Positions 44,463 to 53,091 of a stretch of 64,000 nucleotides of DNA are shown in pieces (position 1 is the first letter of the stretch; each line of letters begins with the position of its first letter). This stretch comes from JAIOSF01 sp047159865 (GTDB lineage: Bacteria > Campylobacterota > Campylobacteria > Campylobacterales > Arcobacteraceae). A program made the translations under genes and the position numbers. A model generated the notes under the pieces. The model was not told the DNA's origin. It was given only the letters and a program-made list of their open reading frames with translations, and made no database searches. Location of the stretch: contig NZ_AP038804.1 of NCBI RefSeq assembly GCF_047159865.1, forward strand, positions 744,001-808,000, written 5' to 3'.

Positions 44463-45763
44463 TATTTTCCTGCTTTTTCGTCTAATAATTTAGTGATAAC
44501 TTTTTGCTCAATCATTGACATTTTGATTGCTGGTAGGTAACCTGCTTCTTCGTATTGTTTGATAAGTGCTTGACCATCTTGACCTTGCATCATCGCTTCG
44601 TAGTATAATGTTTGAGTTACTTCTTGATCTTCAACTGTTACACCCTCAGCTTTAGCTAACGCATCAACAATAAATGTAGCTTTTACACTATTTGTAGCTT
44701 CTGGTTTAGCTTCTTCTCTCATTTTTTCGATTTTAGCTTGATCTTCTTTTAATGCGTTTAACTCATCTTCAGACATTGTTCGTACTTGGTTATTTAAAAG
44801 TTGAGAAATCTCTTGCTCTAAAACTGATGTTGGTACTTCAAAAGAGATTTTTTCAACTAAAGTTTCTAAATATTTAGGTTTTAAATCTTCGTTGTAGTAT
44901 TTAGAGTTTTTTTCTAAAGTGATTTGTTCTTTAATTTTTTCTTTTAATAAATCAACTGTTGGGTTCTCTTCATTTCCTAAAACTTTTGCAGCAAATTCAT
45001 CATCAATAACTGGAGCAGCTTTTTCTTGAATCTCGTGTAATGTTACTTTGAATACAACTTCTGCACCAGCCAAATCTGCTGCTTGGTACTGCTCTGGGAA
45101 TGTAACAGTGATATCTTTTTGCTCTTCATATTTCATACCAATTACTTGATCTTCAAATCCTGGGATAAATGAACCTGAACCAATCTCTAAAGTATGACCT
45201 TCAGCTTTTCCACCTTCAAATGCAACACCATCTTTGAAACCTTCAAAATCGATAACAGCGAAGTCACCTTCTCTTACCATTCTTTTTCTTTTGATTTTTT
45301 CTAATGGAGCATTTTGTCCTGCCATTGTGTTGATTCTTTCTTCAACTTCAGCATCAGTAACTTCAGTAGCTTCAATTTCTGGTAATAATGATTTATAATC
45401 ACCTAAATCAACATTTGGTCTACAAGATAATTCAATTGCAATTTCGATATCACCATTTTCTTGCTTATCAAATTTTGTAATAGCAGGCTCACCGATTAAG
45501 TCAGTATTAGAGATCTCTAGTTCTTTTAAAGCATCAGTTAAAATTGCTCTGATTGCTTCACCCTCAGCATCTTGAGTTAACTTATCAGCATATCTACTTT
45601 TTACTACTGCTACTGGAACTTTACCTTTTCTAAAACCTTGAACATCCATTGTTTTTGCAGCTTCTTTAGCTAACTTGTCTAAGTTTGTTGCAATTGCATT
45701 TGCTTCTACTGTTGCAGTAACAACTGCATTTGCTTCGTTTGTTTTTGTTGCGTTAAATTTCAT
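44462..45763 (-). CDS. tig: trigger factor
   Basis: Ribosome-bound chaperone and peptidyl-prolyl isomerase. The ATG at 45761-45763 is preferred over the one at 45778: it has GGAG nine bases upstream and gives MKFNATKTNEAN, while the earlier one has no ribosome site. 433 residues: ribosome-binding signature VQGFRKGKVPV, FKBP-like domain REGDFAVIDFEGFKDGVAFEGGKAE, and a helical C-terminal domain. First gene of the tig-clpP-def-greA-argC operon. Confidence 0.97.
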   Translation of the reverse strand: MKFNATKTNEANAVVTATVEANAIATNLDKLAKEAAKTMDVQGFRKGKVPVAVVKSRYADKLTQDAEGEAIRAILTDALKELEISNTDLIGEPAITKFDKQENGDIEIAIELSCRPNVDLGDYKSLLPEIEATEVTDAEVEERINTMAGQNAPLEKIKRKRMVREGDFAVIDFEGFKDGVAFEGGKAEGHTLEIGSGSFIPGFEDQVIGMKYEEQKDITVTFPEQYQAADLAGAEVVFKVTLHEIQEKAAPVIDDEFAAKVLGNEENPTVDLLKEKIKEQITLEKNSKYYNEDLKPKYLETLVEKISFEVPTSVLEQEISQLLNNQVRTMSEDELNALKEDQAKIEKMREEAKPEATNSVKATFIVDALAKAEGVTVEDQEVTQTLYYEAMMQGQDGQALIKQYEEAGYLPAIKMSMIEQKVITKLLDEKAGK

Positions 45764-45902
45764 ATAAATGAACTCCATATTTGATAATTTATTCTAATTT
45801 TAGCCAAAGCTAGCTTATAATACATATAGGCTTTGTTATTTTGAGAATTAAAGAGATATTTTGATATAATCTGCGTACTATAATATTTAAAAAGGTAATG
45901 TG

Positions 45903-46832
45903 ATGAATGACTATATACTTGTGGCAGGAACAGCAAATCCAGAGTTTGCCCAAAAAGTTGCTTCTTCTTTAGGTAAAGAGTTAGCCGAAGTTGAAGTAAA
46001 AAGATTTAGTGATGGTGAGATCAATGTGAATATTGCTGAATCAGTAAGAGGAAAAGATGTTTTTGTTGTACAACCTACTTGTGTACCTGCAAATGATAAC
46101 TTAATGGAGTTATTAATTATTGTTGATGCTTTAAAAAGAAGTAGTGCAGGTAGTATTAACGCTGTTATTCCATATTTTGGATATGCTCGACAAGATAAAA
46201 AAGCAGCTCCTAGAGTTCCAATTACAGCAAAATTAGTTGCAGATATGATTCAAGTAGCAGGTGTTCAAAGAGTTATCACTTTAGATTTACATGCAGCACA
46301 AATTCAAGGATTTTTTAATATTCCAGTTGATCATCTTACAGGTTCAACATTATTTGTTGAATATATCAAATCAAAAAATCTTAAAAACCCAATCATCGCT
46401 TCTCCAGATGTAGGTGGTGTTGCACGAGCTAGAACTTATGCAGAATCTTTAGGATACGATTTAGTAATCGTTGATAAAAAAAGAGAAAAAGCAAATGTAA
46501 GTGAAGTGATGAATATCATTGGGGATGTTACAGGTAGAGATGTAATTATTTTAGATGATATGGTTGATACTGCTGGTACTTTAACAAAAGCAGCAGATGT
46601 GTTAAAAGCAAAAGGTGCTACAAGTGTTATGGCCTGTTGTACTCATGGTGTCTTAAGTGGTCCTGCATTTGAGCGAATTACAAAAAGTGCTTTAGATGAA
46701 TTAGTTATCACTGATACAATTCCATTATCTCAACCACATGATAAAATTTCTGTTTTAACAGCGTCGGAAATTACTGCAAAAACAATTAAAAGAATTTATA
46801 CAAACGAATCAATTCAAAGTATATTTATATAA
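45903..46832 (+). CDS. prs: ribose-phosphate pyrophosphokinase
   Basis: Makes PRPP from ribose 5-phosphate and ATP. I start at the ATG at 45903 (AAGG 7 bases upstream) rather than the GTG three bases earlier. 309 residues: NPEFAQKVASSLG, RFSDGEINV, DLHAAQIQGFF, the flexible loop VDKKREKANVS, and the PRPP motif DVIILDDMVDTAGTL. TATAAT at 45865 or 45879 may be its -10 box. Divergent from tig. Confidence 0.98.
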   Translation: MNDYILVAGTANPEFAQKVASSLGKELAEVEVKRFSDGEINVNIAESVRGKDVFVVQPTCVPANDNLMELLIIVDALKRSSAGSINAVIPYFGYARQDKKAAPRVPITAKLVADMIQVAGVQRVITLDLHAAQIQGFFNIPVDHLTGSTLFVEYIKSKNLKNPIIASPDVGGVARARTYAESLGYDLVIVDKKREKANVSEVMNIIGDVTGRDVIILDDMVDTAGTLTKAADVLKAKGATSVMACCTHGVLSGPAFERITKSALDELVITDTIPLSQPHDKISVLTASEITAKTIKRIYTNESIQSIFI

Positions 46833-46855
46833 GTAAACAATTTAAAAGGAAAAAA

Positions 46856-47914
46856 ATGAAAAAAATTATATTTTCATCACTAGTAGCAACGGCATTATTA
46901 GCAGGTAACACTTATCAAATTACACCAATGATTGGATATGTAAATACAAAAGATCATGTCGATATTGAAAATCATGCGGTGGTAGGGATAGGAGCTTCTC
47001 GAATATTAAATGAAGATTCTATGTTCAGTGCATTAGAGGTAGGTTTATTACAATCAGGTGATGCTGATTATGAAAATAATGGTGGAGATACAAAAATTAC
47101 ACAAATTTTTTATAATGCAGTAAAAGACTATAAAATCAATGATTCATTTAAATTATCAGCATTAGCAGGTTTAGGGTTTGAATATATCTCAAATCAAAGA
47201 CAGGGAAATGAATCTGATCCATTTTTCAACTATGGTGTAGGTGCTGCTTATACATTTGCAAATAACATGGCTTTGAAATTAGATGTAAGACATCAGTTAA
47301 AATTTGATGGAGATAAAAATATTGTTACACTTTTAGGACTAGCGATCCCTTTTGGTGAAAAAACACAACAACAAGTTGAAGAGATAGATAGTGACAATGA
47401 CGGTGTTGTTGATTCAATAGACCAATGCCCTACAACTAAAGCTGGTGTTGTAGTTGATGTAAATGGATGTGAAATAGATAGTGACAACGACGGTGTTGTT
47501 GACTCTATGGATAACTGTTTATCAACACCTGAGGGGGAAGCTGTAAATGAAAAAGGTTGTCCAATTGTAGCTGTACCAGCACCTGCAAATCTAGGAATTG
47601 TTTTCGAAACAAATAGTGCAAAAATCAAAAGTAGTGATCTTGCAAAATTTGAAAAGTTTGTTACTTATTTAGAACAAGTTCCAACAGCAAAAGTTATTTT
47701 AGAAGCACATACAGATTCAGTAGGAAATGCAAAATATAACCTAAGTTTATCACAAAAAAGAGCTGATAGTACAAAAGCACAATTAGTATCTATGGGGATT
47801 GCCCAAGAAAGAATTACTGCTATTGGTTATGGTGAAACAAAACCATTAGTTGAAAATAATTCAGCTGAAAATATGCAAAAAAATAGAAGAGTTACAGCAA
47901 CAATAGAAAAATAA
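46856..47914 (+). CDS. OmpA-family outer-membrane porin with calcium-binding-type repeats
   Basis: A 352-residue outer-membrane protein. Signal peptide MKKIIFSSLVATALLAG, an eight-strand-type beta-barrel (~20-170), then two thrombospondin-type-3-like repeats DSDNDGVVDSIDQCP and DSDNDGVVDSMDNCL with Cys pairs (a linker that binds Ca2+ in relatives), and the peptidoglycan-binding OmpA domain (IVFETNSAKI, LEAHTDSVGNAKYN, LSQKRADST, GYGETKP). It anchors the outer membrane to the cell wall. 23 bases after prs; probably its own AAAAGGA-driven gene. Confidence 0.93.
   Translation: MKKIIFSSLVATALLAGNTYQITPMIGYVNTKDHVDIENHAVVGIGASRILNEDSMFSALEVGLLQSGDADYENNGGDTKITQIFYNAVKDYKINDSFKLSALAGLGFEYISNQRQGNESDPFFNYGVGAAYTFANNMALKLDVRHQLKFDGDKNIVTLLGLAIPFGEKTQQQVEEIDSDNDGVVDSIDQCPTTKAGVVVDVNGCEIDSDNDGVVDSMDNCLSTPEGEAVNEKGCPIVAVPAPANLGIVFETNSAKIKSSDLAKFEKFVTYLEQVPTAKVILEAHTDSVGNAKYNLSLSQKRADSTKAQLVSMGIAQERITAIGYGETKPLVENNSAENMQKNRRVTATIEK
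47381..47505 (+). repeat. direct repeat encoding the EIDSDNDGVVDS motif in the OmpA-like gene
   Basis: 47381-47415 and 47471-47505 are near-identical 35-base copies differing at four bases, spaced 55 bases apart. They encode the two calcium-binding-type repeats and show a recent internal duplication or selection for sequence identity. Confidence 0.75.
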
Positions 47915-47933
47915 TTTATTATTTTTAAATAAA

Positions 47934-47962
47934 ACAAATTCAATTTTAAAAATTGAATTTGT
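47934..47962 (-). terminator. hairpin between the OmpA-like and PepSY genes
   Basis: ACAAATTCAATTTT pairs perfectly (14 bp) with AAAATTGAATTTGT around a single-base centre. On the minus strand it is followed by TTTATTT, so it best serves the TonB-PepSY transcript; the convergent ompA transcript may use it too. Confidence 0.75.
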
Positions 47963-47973
47963 GATATATCAAC

Positions 47974-48576
47974 TTACGATATTAGTAAGAAAGCAATAAC
48001 TACTACAATTCCAGCTAACATTAGATAAACACCTCGTTTTTTAAATCCATATTTCCCTTTAACCATAAACATTGCGGATATTGCAAAAAAACTTAATACA
48101 ACAGAATAAAACATAGCTAAATAAAACCATGCACTTTCATGGGAGGCTTTATGTGCATCAAGAAATATTTTTACAGCTTTAGGATAATCTTTATACACAA
48201 CATCGGTTATACCATTGTCTGAATTATATGTTACTTTTAATGCTCTCCAAGCAGTAAAAATGCTTGTATTTAAAGTTTCCTCTTCTAATTTCAATCGTAA
48301 TCTTTTCTCTATTTTTGGATACATCTTCTTTTGAAATACTAAGGATAAATTACCTTTTTTAATCTCTTCTATAAATTTTTTGTTAAAAGTTTCTTTACTA
48401 ATATTTGAAGACATTACTATTTGAGTATGTGTTTCTTGTTTGAACCATCCCAAACCTCGTACAGATAAAACTATTCCACTGAGTGCATAAATAAGAGTCA
48501 ATCCAATTGTAAAATACCCAAGGTCTCTATGAAGAGACCTCATCCATTGGTCGATACTTTTTTTCTTTTTAGCCAT
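47974..48576 (-). CDS. PepSY-associated membrane protein
   Basis: A 200-residue inner-membrane protein. TM1 at ~15-40 (LGYFTIGLTLIYALSGIVLSV after DQWMRSLHRDLG), a periplasmic segment (~45-145), then two helices at the end (FYLAMFYSVVLSFFAISAM and YLMLAGIVVVIAFLLI). The MRSLHRDLGY start, with a His after a charged stretch, is typical of PepSY-associated TM proteins found beside siderophore or heme receptors. It lies 2 bases after the TonB receptor stop, so the two are one operon; iron reductase or receptor-support function is inferred. Confidence 0.8.
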   Translation of the reverse strand: MAKKKKSIDQWMRSLHRDLGYFTIGLTLIYALSGIVLSVRGLGWFKQETHTQIVMSSNISKETFNKKFIEEIKKGNLSLVFQKKMYPKIEKRLRLKLEEETLNTSIFTAWRALKVTYNSDNGITDVVYKDYPKAVKIFLDAHKASHESAWFYLAMFYSVVLSFFAISAMFMVKGKYGFKKRGVYLMLAGIVVVIAFLLIS

Positions 48577-48578
48577 TA

Positions 48579-50597
48579 TTAGAATCTATATGACAATTTA
48601 ATTTTAACATTTCTTCCAACCTCTTCTGATTCATATTCATTATCTCCAAAATATGTTCCAAAAGCTGTATGTTTTGTATATTGTTTATTAAAAATATTAT
48701 CAACACCAAAGTTAATTTTCGCTCCTTCTAAAGACGCTAATTTATATGATGCAGAAATGTTATGTGCTCCATATCCTTTTCTTTGGACATCTTGAGTTGG
48801 GCTATATTTATAATTATTACCTGGAACTAATTCAGCGTTATAGTTTAATGATAATTGTTCATTAACTTCATAGTTAGTATTTATTTTAAAAATATGAATT
48901 TTTGCAGTTTTTGGTTCACTTTCCTCTTTTGTTTCAATATTTGTTTCAGTTCCATCAGTATATGTATGACTTAGATTAATAGAGAAAGCATCTTTTGCAT
49001 AGTTAAATGCTGTTTCAATTCCCCAAATAGACATATCAGATTGATTTTCCAAAGCAGCATTTTTTGTTGGATGCATATAGTTATCTAAATTGTATGTATA
49101 TGCTGTAAATCCGATTTTTGAATTATCTGCATTTAGATTTGATGATAAATCATAATCTATACCAATTTCATAGTTATCTCCTGTTTGTGCTTTTGTATTG
49201 GTATTTTGAACAAGAGAATCACTTAAAGTCAATGTTTCACCTAAAGATGGTCCTTTAAATATTTTACCATACCCTACTCTCATACTTAGTTTTTCATTTA
49301 CTTGATATGATGCTTTAAACTTTGGTGAGAATTGTTTATATGTTCCATCATAAAAACCTCCCATTTTATGCACATCATATCTAGCACCTATATTTACAAT
49401 TAATCTATCTAAATCAATTTCATCTTCAATATAAGCACCATAAGCATTCACCTTTCCTTTTCCATCTACAGAAGATTTTTCAGTTGTCCCTGCTTTTGAA
49501 CCAGTAAGATATCTTGCAACATCATCTGCATCTTTAGACTGCTCTTCTCTTGTATTATCAATACCATATGTTAAAATATGATTACCAATTATAGATCTAT
49601 TTCGAATATCAAACCCGATTGCTTTATTTTCATACTCTCTATTTGGTTGAAGCATATCACCATCTTTAGTTCTTGTACCACTTATGTTGTAATAATCTAC
49701 AAAGGAATCTCTATTAAGTTTTTGAGAGTTTGAGAATATTTTTGTTTCTAACTGAATCAAATCATTATTAGGGTTATATTCATAGTTTAAAGTATAAGTG
49801 TCTCTTACAATTTCATTATATGAATATGATTCATCATTACTTCCTGGCTTTTCCCCTGAAATATTTCTATTTCCACCATCTTGGTATTTGTTATAAGAAA
49901 ATTTAATTGTATTATAATCATTTGGTTTAAATACAATTTTTCCCAAACCACTTTGAAGTTTACTACTCTTTGATCTAACATCAGGCTTATTTGGGATATG
50001 AAGATCACCATCTTTTGAGATATTTCCCATTCCTAAAAATTCTAGCTTGTCATTTATTTTTGCAAAAACAGCTACACTTGACATTTTTCTCTCATAGGCA
50101 CTTTGGTATCCTGCTGTTATTTTTCCACCAACTTTTTCTCCATTTTTTAAAAAATCGCTTGGGTCTTTTGTTTCATATTTAAAAGAACCATTTACAACAC
50201 CCGCACCACTTAAAGCTGAAGTTGCACCAAGTTCAATAGAGCTAATCTTTAACATCTCAGCATCAATAGTTTGATCTCCCGAATGGTGAAATAATTGTCC
50301 AGTTAATTGTGCACCATCTACACTAATATTAGAAAATTTATCCTCTAAACCTCGAACATAAACTTTTTGTGCATATCTTGAGTTTCCGTCTACTATAACA
50401 CTTGGCATTGATTTTAAAATATCTTTTACATCACTTGCTTGTTGATTTTCTAAAGTAAGTGCAGTAATACTTTTTACCTGTTCTTGAAATGCAGTGTCAT
50501 TTACTTCTATTGAATCTAGTCGTTCCACTTCATTTGATGTTGCATTAACTGCTATACTTGCAGCTAATGATAAAGAAAATAATAATTTATTCTTCAT
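48579..50597 (-). CDS. TonB-dependent outer-membrane receptor, probably iron/heme/metal
   Basis: A 672-residue receptor: signal peptide MKNKLLFSLSLAASIAVNA, a plug domain (VKDILKSMPSVIV, KVYVRGLEDKFSNISVDGAQ), a 22-strand-type barrel (FSPKFKASYQVNEKLSMRVGYGKIF, IYGIDNTR-type strands) and a C-terminal Phe (KIKLSYRF) needed for barrel insertion. The plug has the IRG/NISVDG-type box of siderophore and heme receptors; the exact ligand cannot be read. A Fur-box-like site lies before it. It pairs with the PepSY membrane gene. Confidence 0.92.
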   Translation of the reverse strand: MKNKLLFSLSLAASIAVNATSNEVERLDSIEVNDTAFQEQVKSITALTLENQQASDVKDILKSMPSVIVDGNSRYAQKVYVRGLEDKFSNISVDGAQLTGQLFHHSGDQTIDAEMLKISSIELGATSALSGAGVVNGSFKYETKDPSDFLKNGEKVGGKITAGYQSAYERKMSSVAVFAKINDKLEFLGMGNISKDGDLHIPNKPDVRSKSSKLQSGLGKIVFKPNDYNTIKFSYNKYQDGGNRNISGEKPGSNDESYSYNEIVRDTYTLNYEYNPNNDLIQLETKIFSNSQKLNRDSFVDYYNISGTRTKDGDMLQPNREYENKAIGFDIRNRSIIGNHILTYGIDNTREEQSKDADDVARYLTGSKAGTTEKSSVDGKGKVNAYGAYIEDEIDLDRLIVNIGARYDVHKMGGFYDGTYKQFSPKFKASYQVNEKLSMRVGYGKIFKGPSLGETLTLSDSLVQNTNTKAQTGDNYEIGIDYDLSSNLNADNSKIGFTAYTYNLDNYMHPTKNAALENQSDMSIWGIETAFNYAKDAFSINLSHTYTDGTETNIETKEESEPKTAKIHIFKINTNYEVNEQLSLNYNAELVPGNNYKYSPTQDVQRKGYGAHNISASYKLASLEGAKINFGVDNIFNKQYTKHTAFGTYFGDNEYESEEVGRNVKIKLSYRF

Positions 50598-50614
50598 TTT
50601 AGTCCTTTTAATTT

Positions 50615-50633
50615 AATAATGAGAATTATAATC
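50615..50633. promoter_or_regulatory. Fur-box-like site upstream of the TonB receptor
   Basis: AATAATGAGAATTATAATC matches the 19-base Fur consensus GATAATGATAATCATTATC at 15 of 19 positions. It lies 18 bases before the TonB receptor start and about 110 before the divergent response regulator, so it would repress the receptor under iron sufficiency. A chance match is possible in AT-rich DNA, but the gene context supports it. Confidence 0.65.
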
Positions 50634-50741
50634 ATATAAAATCACAAAATAATCACATTTGTATTTTTTTAAACTATGTTTAAATTGATTATCAGTATCA
50701 TAACAAAAATTCATCACAGAATAATCACAAAAGGAAAATAC

Positions 50742-51479
50742 TTGTGTAAGTTAATAAAAGTTTTATCAAAAGAGGTTGATATATTAATTGTAGAGGATGA
50801 AATCATTCTTGCTATGGCAATAGAATTAAGCTTACAAGAGATGGACTATAATGTAAGTGGAATAGAAACAACGGGGCAAGATGCAATAGAACACGCAAAA
50901 ATACATCATCCTGATATAGTTTTAATGGATATAAATCTTAAAAACTCTATTTCTGGAATTGAAGCAGCAACGCAAATATGGAAAAGATTTAATATACCTA
51001 TTATATTTCTCACTTCATATCATGATGACAAAACTATGAAAGAAACCTTAGAGTGTGAACCGTATGGTTACCTCATCAAACCATGTCAAGATGCTGATTT
51101 AAAAGTTGCTATTACAACTGCTTTACATAAACATAAATATTTTTTTGAAAATAAATCAAGTTTGATTGATGAAGAAAATCAATTTGTACAAGTATCCAAA
51201 ACATTGATATTTAATAGAACTACAGGAGTTTTATATCAAGACAATAAACAGATCCAACTTACAAAAAATGAAAAAAAACTTTTTGAAATCATGACAGAAA
51301 AACCAGGTCAAATTGTCCCTTTTCATAGAATCAGTACCTTTATTTGGAGAGAACCTATATATGATATGGGAAAAATGAGAACACTTTTTTATAGATTACG
51401 ACTCAAAATAGGGACTAATCCATTTGAAAACATATATGAAGAGGGATATAAACTCACTACTGTAGAGTCTGATGTCTAA
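50742..51479 (+). CDS. response regulator with winged-helix output domain
   Basis: A 245-residue protein if it starts at the TTG at 50742, which has AAAAGGA 6 bases upstream; a longer frame from the ATG at 50676 has no ribosome site. REC domain (DILIVEDEIILAMAIEL, phospho-Asp in VLMDINLKNS, FLTSYH, LIKPC) and a C-terminal winged helix (IQLTKNEKKLFEIMTEKPGQIV, YRLRLKIG). Regulators paired with HisKA_2 kinases often look like this. It overlaps its kinase gene by 8 bases and is divergent from the TonB receptor, which it may control. Confidence 0.85.
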   Translation: MCKLIKVLSKEVDILIVEDEIILAMAIELSLQEMDYNVSGIETTGQDAIEHAKIHHPDIVLMDINLKNSISGIEAATQIWKRFNIPIIFLTSYHDDKTMKETLECEPYGYLIKPCQDADLKVAITTALHKHKYFFENKSSLIDEENQFVQVSKTLIFNRTTGVLYQDNKQIQLTKNEKKLFEIMTEKPGQIVPFHRISTFIWREPIYDMGKMRTLFYRLRLKIGTNPFENIYEEGYKLTTVESDV

Positions 51480-53013
51480 GCTTTTAAAGATCACTAACTA
51501 TTCGTTAAACATAAAAATTTTTCTTTCATTTTTTTTATTAGGACTTTTACTTCTAACGATTCTTTTTTTACTTATCATCCCTCAAATGCAATTAGAACAG
51601 CATCAATCAGCTCAAAACAAACTAGAACAGATGATAAAGTTAACTAAGGAGCAAGTATTGTTAGCAGGAAAATCAATACAGATGCAAAGTAAACTTGAAA
51701 TAAGTGAAACAAAACATAAAATAGAACTAGATATTGTGAAAAATAAACCTTTACCAAAAATGTGTCAAAAAGTTTATATTCCATATTCTGATACTATTAT
51801 TTTAAATACATGGGAAAAAAAATATAAAGATGATAACAACTTTAATAAAAGAGATTATCACAATATTTTCTATACACAATCATCAAAAAAGAGTATGCTT
51901 TCAAAAATTTCATGTCACTCTTCTATCTTTAATAAAAACCATTCCACTTTTGAGAAAGATATAAAACAAAATATACAAAAATCCTTTGCATTAACTTCAC
52001 AAATACACAAAGGCACAAGTTATCTTATATGGCTCAATAAAAAATATCAAAATGACAATACCCCTTTATACGAAGAAAATGAGATAGAGCGTAAACAAAA
52101 ATATATTATAAGTAATATCTCAAATGTAAAAAGAATATATACAGCCTCATTATCTCCAAAAGAGATAATTCAAAACTCTAACAAAGCTCCTATTTCGCAT
52201 AAACTTAATAATAAAGACACACTTACTTGGGTAAATATTATAAATCAAAATGATCGTTACTATTTTATTTTGATAACGACTGCGTATCAAGAAAACTTTG
52301 ATAAGTACAAAGATTCGATATTTTGGAAAATATTTCCAGCTTCAATAATTGCACTTATTTGTGCTATATTTGTTGGTTTTTTTATATTTAAACATCTCTT
52401 AAAAGCTTTGCAAAACTCTATAGAAGAGAAAGAGATACTTTTAAAAGAGATTCATCATCGTGTTAAAAATAATTTAGCATTGACTATTAGTCTAATAAAA
52501 CTACAGCAACATAAAGTTGAAGATACTAACACAAAAAAAATCTTAAAAGATATACAAGAGCGTATTTATACTATGGAGTTATTGCATAGAAAGCTTTACG
52601 AATCTAAAAATTTGAACCATATTTTAGTCAAAGACTACATTGAAAATTTAGTTTTAGATATAGCAAAAACATATACAAATAAAGTCAAAATAAACTTTAA
52701 CATTGATGAGATTTATTGTAATATTGAAACGGTTTTACCTTGTGCATTGATTGTAAATGAAATTGTTACAAACTCATTTAAATATGCTTTTTTAAATCAT
52801 ACTAAGCCTACACTTTCCATTAAAGTTACAAAAAACAATAATCGTTATGAACTCTGTATCAAAGACAATGGTATAGGAGTACCATCTCATATAGATGTTT
52901 ATAAAACAAAAACATTAGGATTAAAACTTATTAACTCAATTGCAAAGCAACAATTAAAAGGTGAACTCATATATAAATATGACAAAGGAGCTGTTTTTAT
53001 AATCAGATTTTAA
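51472..53013 (+). CDS. membrane histidine kinase of the HisKA_2 family
   Basis: A 513-residue kinase: TM1 (~12-35), a periplasmic region (~40-280), TM2 (~285-310, IFPASIIALICAIFVGFFIF), then HisKA_2 with EIHHRVKNNLALTISLIKLQ (phospho-His in IHHR) and the ATPase domain (LIVNEIVTNSFKYAFLN, DNGIGVP). This family differs from the three classical HisKA kinases in the window. It overlaps the response regulator gene by 8 bases, so the pair is translationally coupled. Confidence 0.92.
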   Translation: MSKLLKITNYSLNIKIFLSFFLLGLLLLTILFLLIIPQMQLEQHQSAQNKLEQMIKLTKEQVLLAGKSIQMQSKLEISETKHKIELDIVKNKPLPKMCQKVYIPYSDTIILNTWEKKYKDDNNFNKRDYHNIFYTQSSKKSMLSKISCHSSIFNKNHSTFEKDIKQNIQKSFALTSQIHKGTSYLIWLNKKYQNDNTPLYEENEIERKQKYIISNISNVKRIYTASLSPKEIIQNSNKAPISHKLNNKDTLTWVNIINQNDRYYFILITTAYQENFDKYKDSIFWKIFPASIIALICAIFVGFFIFKHLLKALQNSIEEKEILLKEIHHRVKNNLALTISLIKLQQHKVEDTNTKKILKDIQERIYTMELLHRKLYESKNLNHILVKDYIENLVLDIAKTYTNKVKINFNIDEIYCNIETVLPCALIVNEIVTNSFKYAFLNHTKPTLSIKVTKNNNRYELCIKDNGIGVPSHIDVYKTKTLGLKLINSIAKQQLKGELIYKYDKGAVFIIRF

Positions 53014-53091
53014 TATAAAACATATATAAAGGAAATATGGATATAATCGCAATAATATATAAAAGCTTATTAGATAATGAGGAAACATAAA

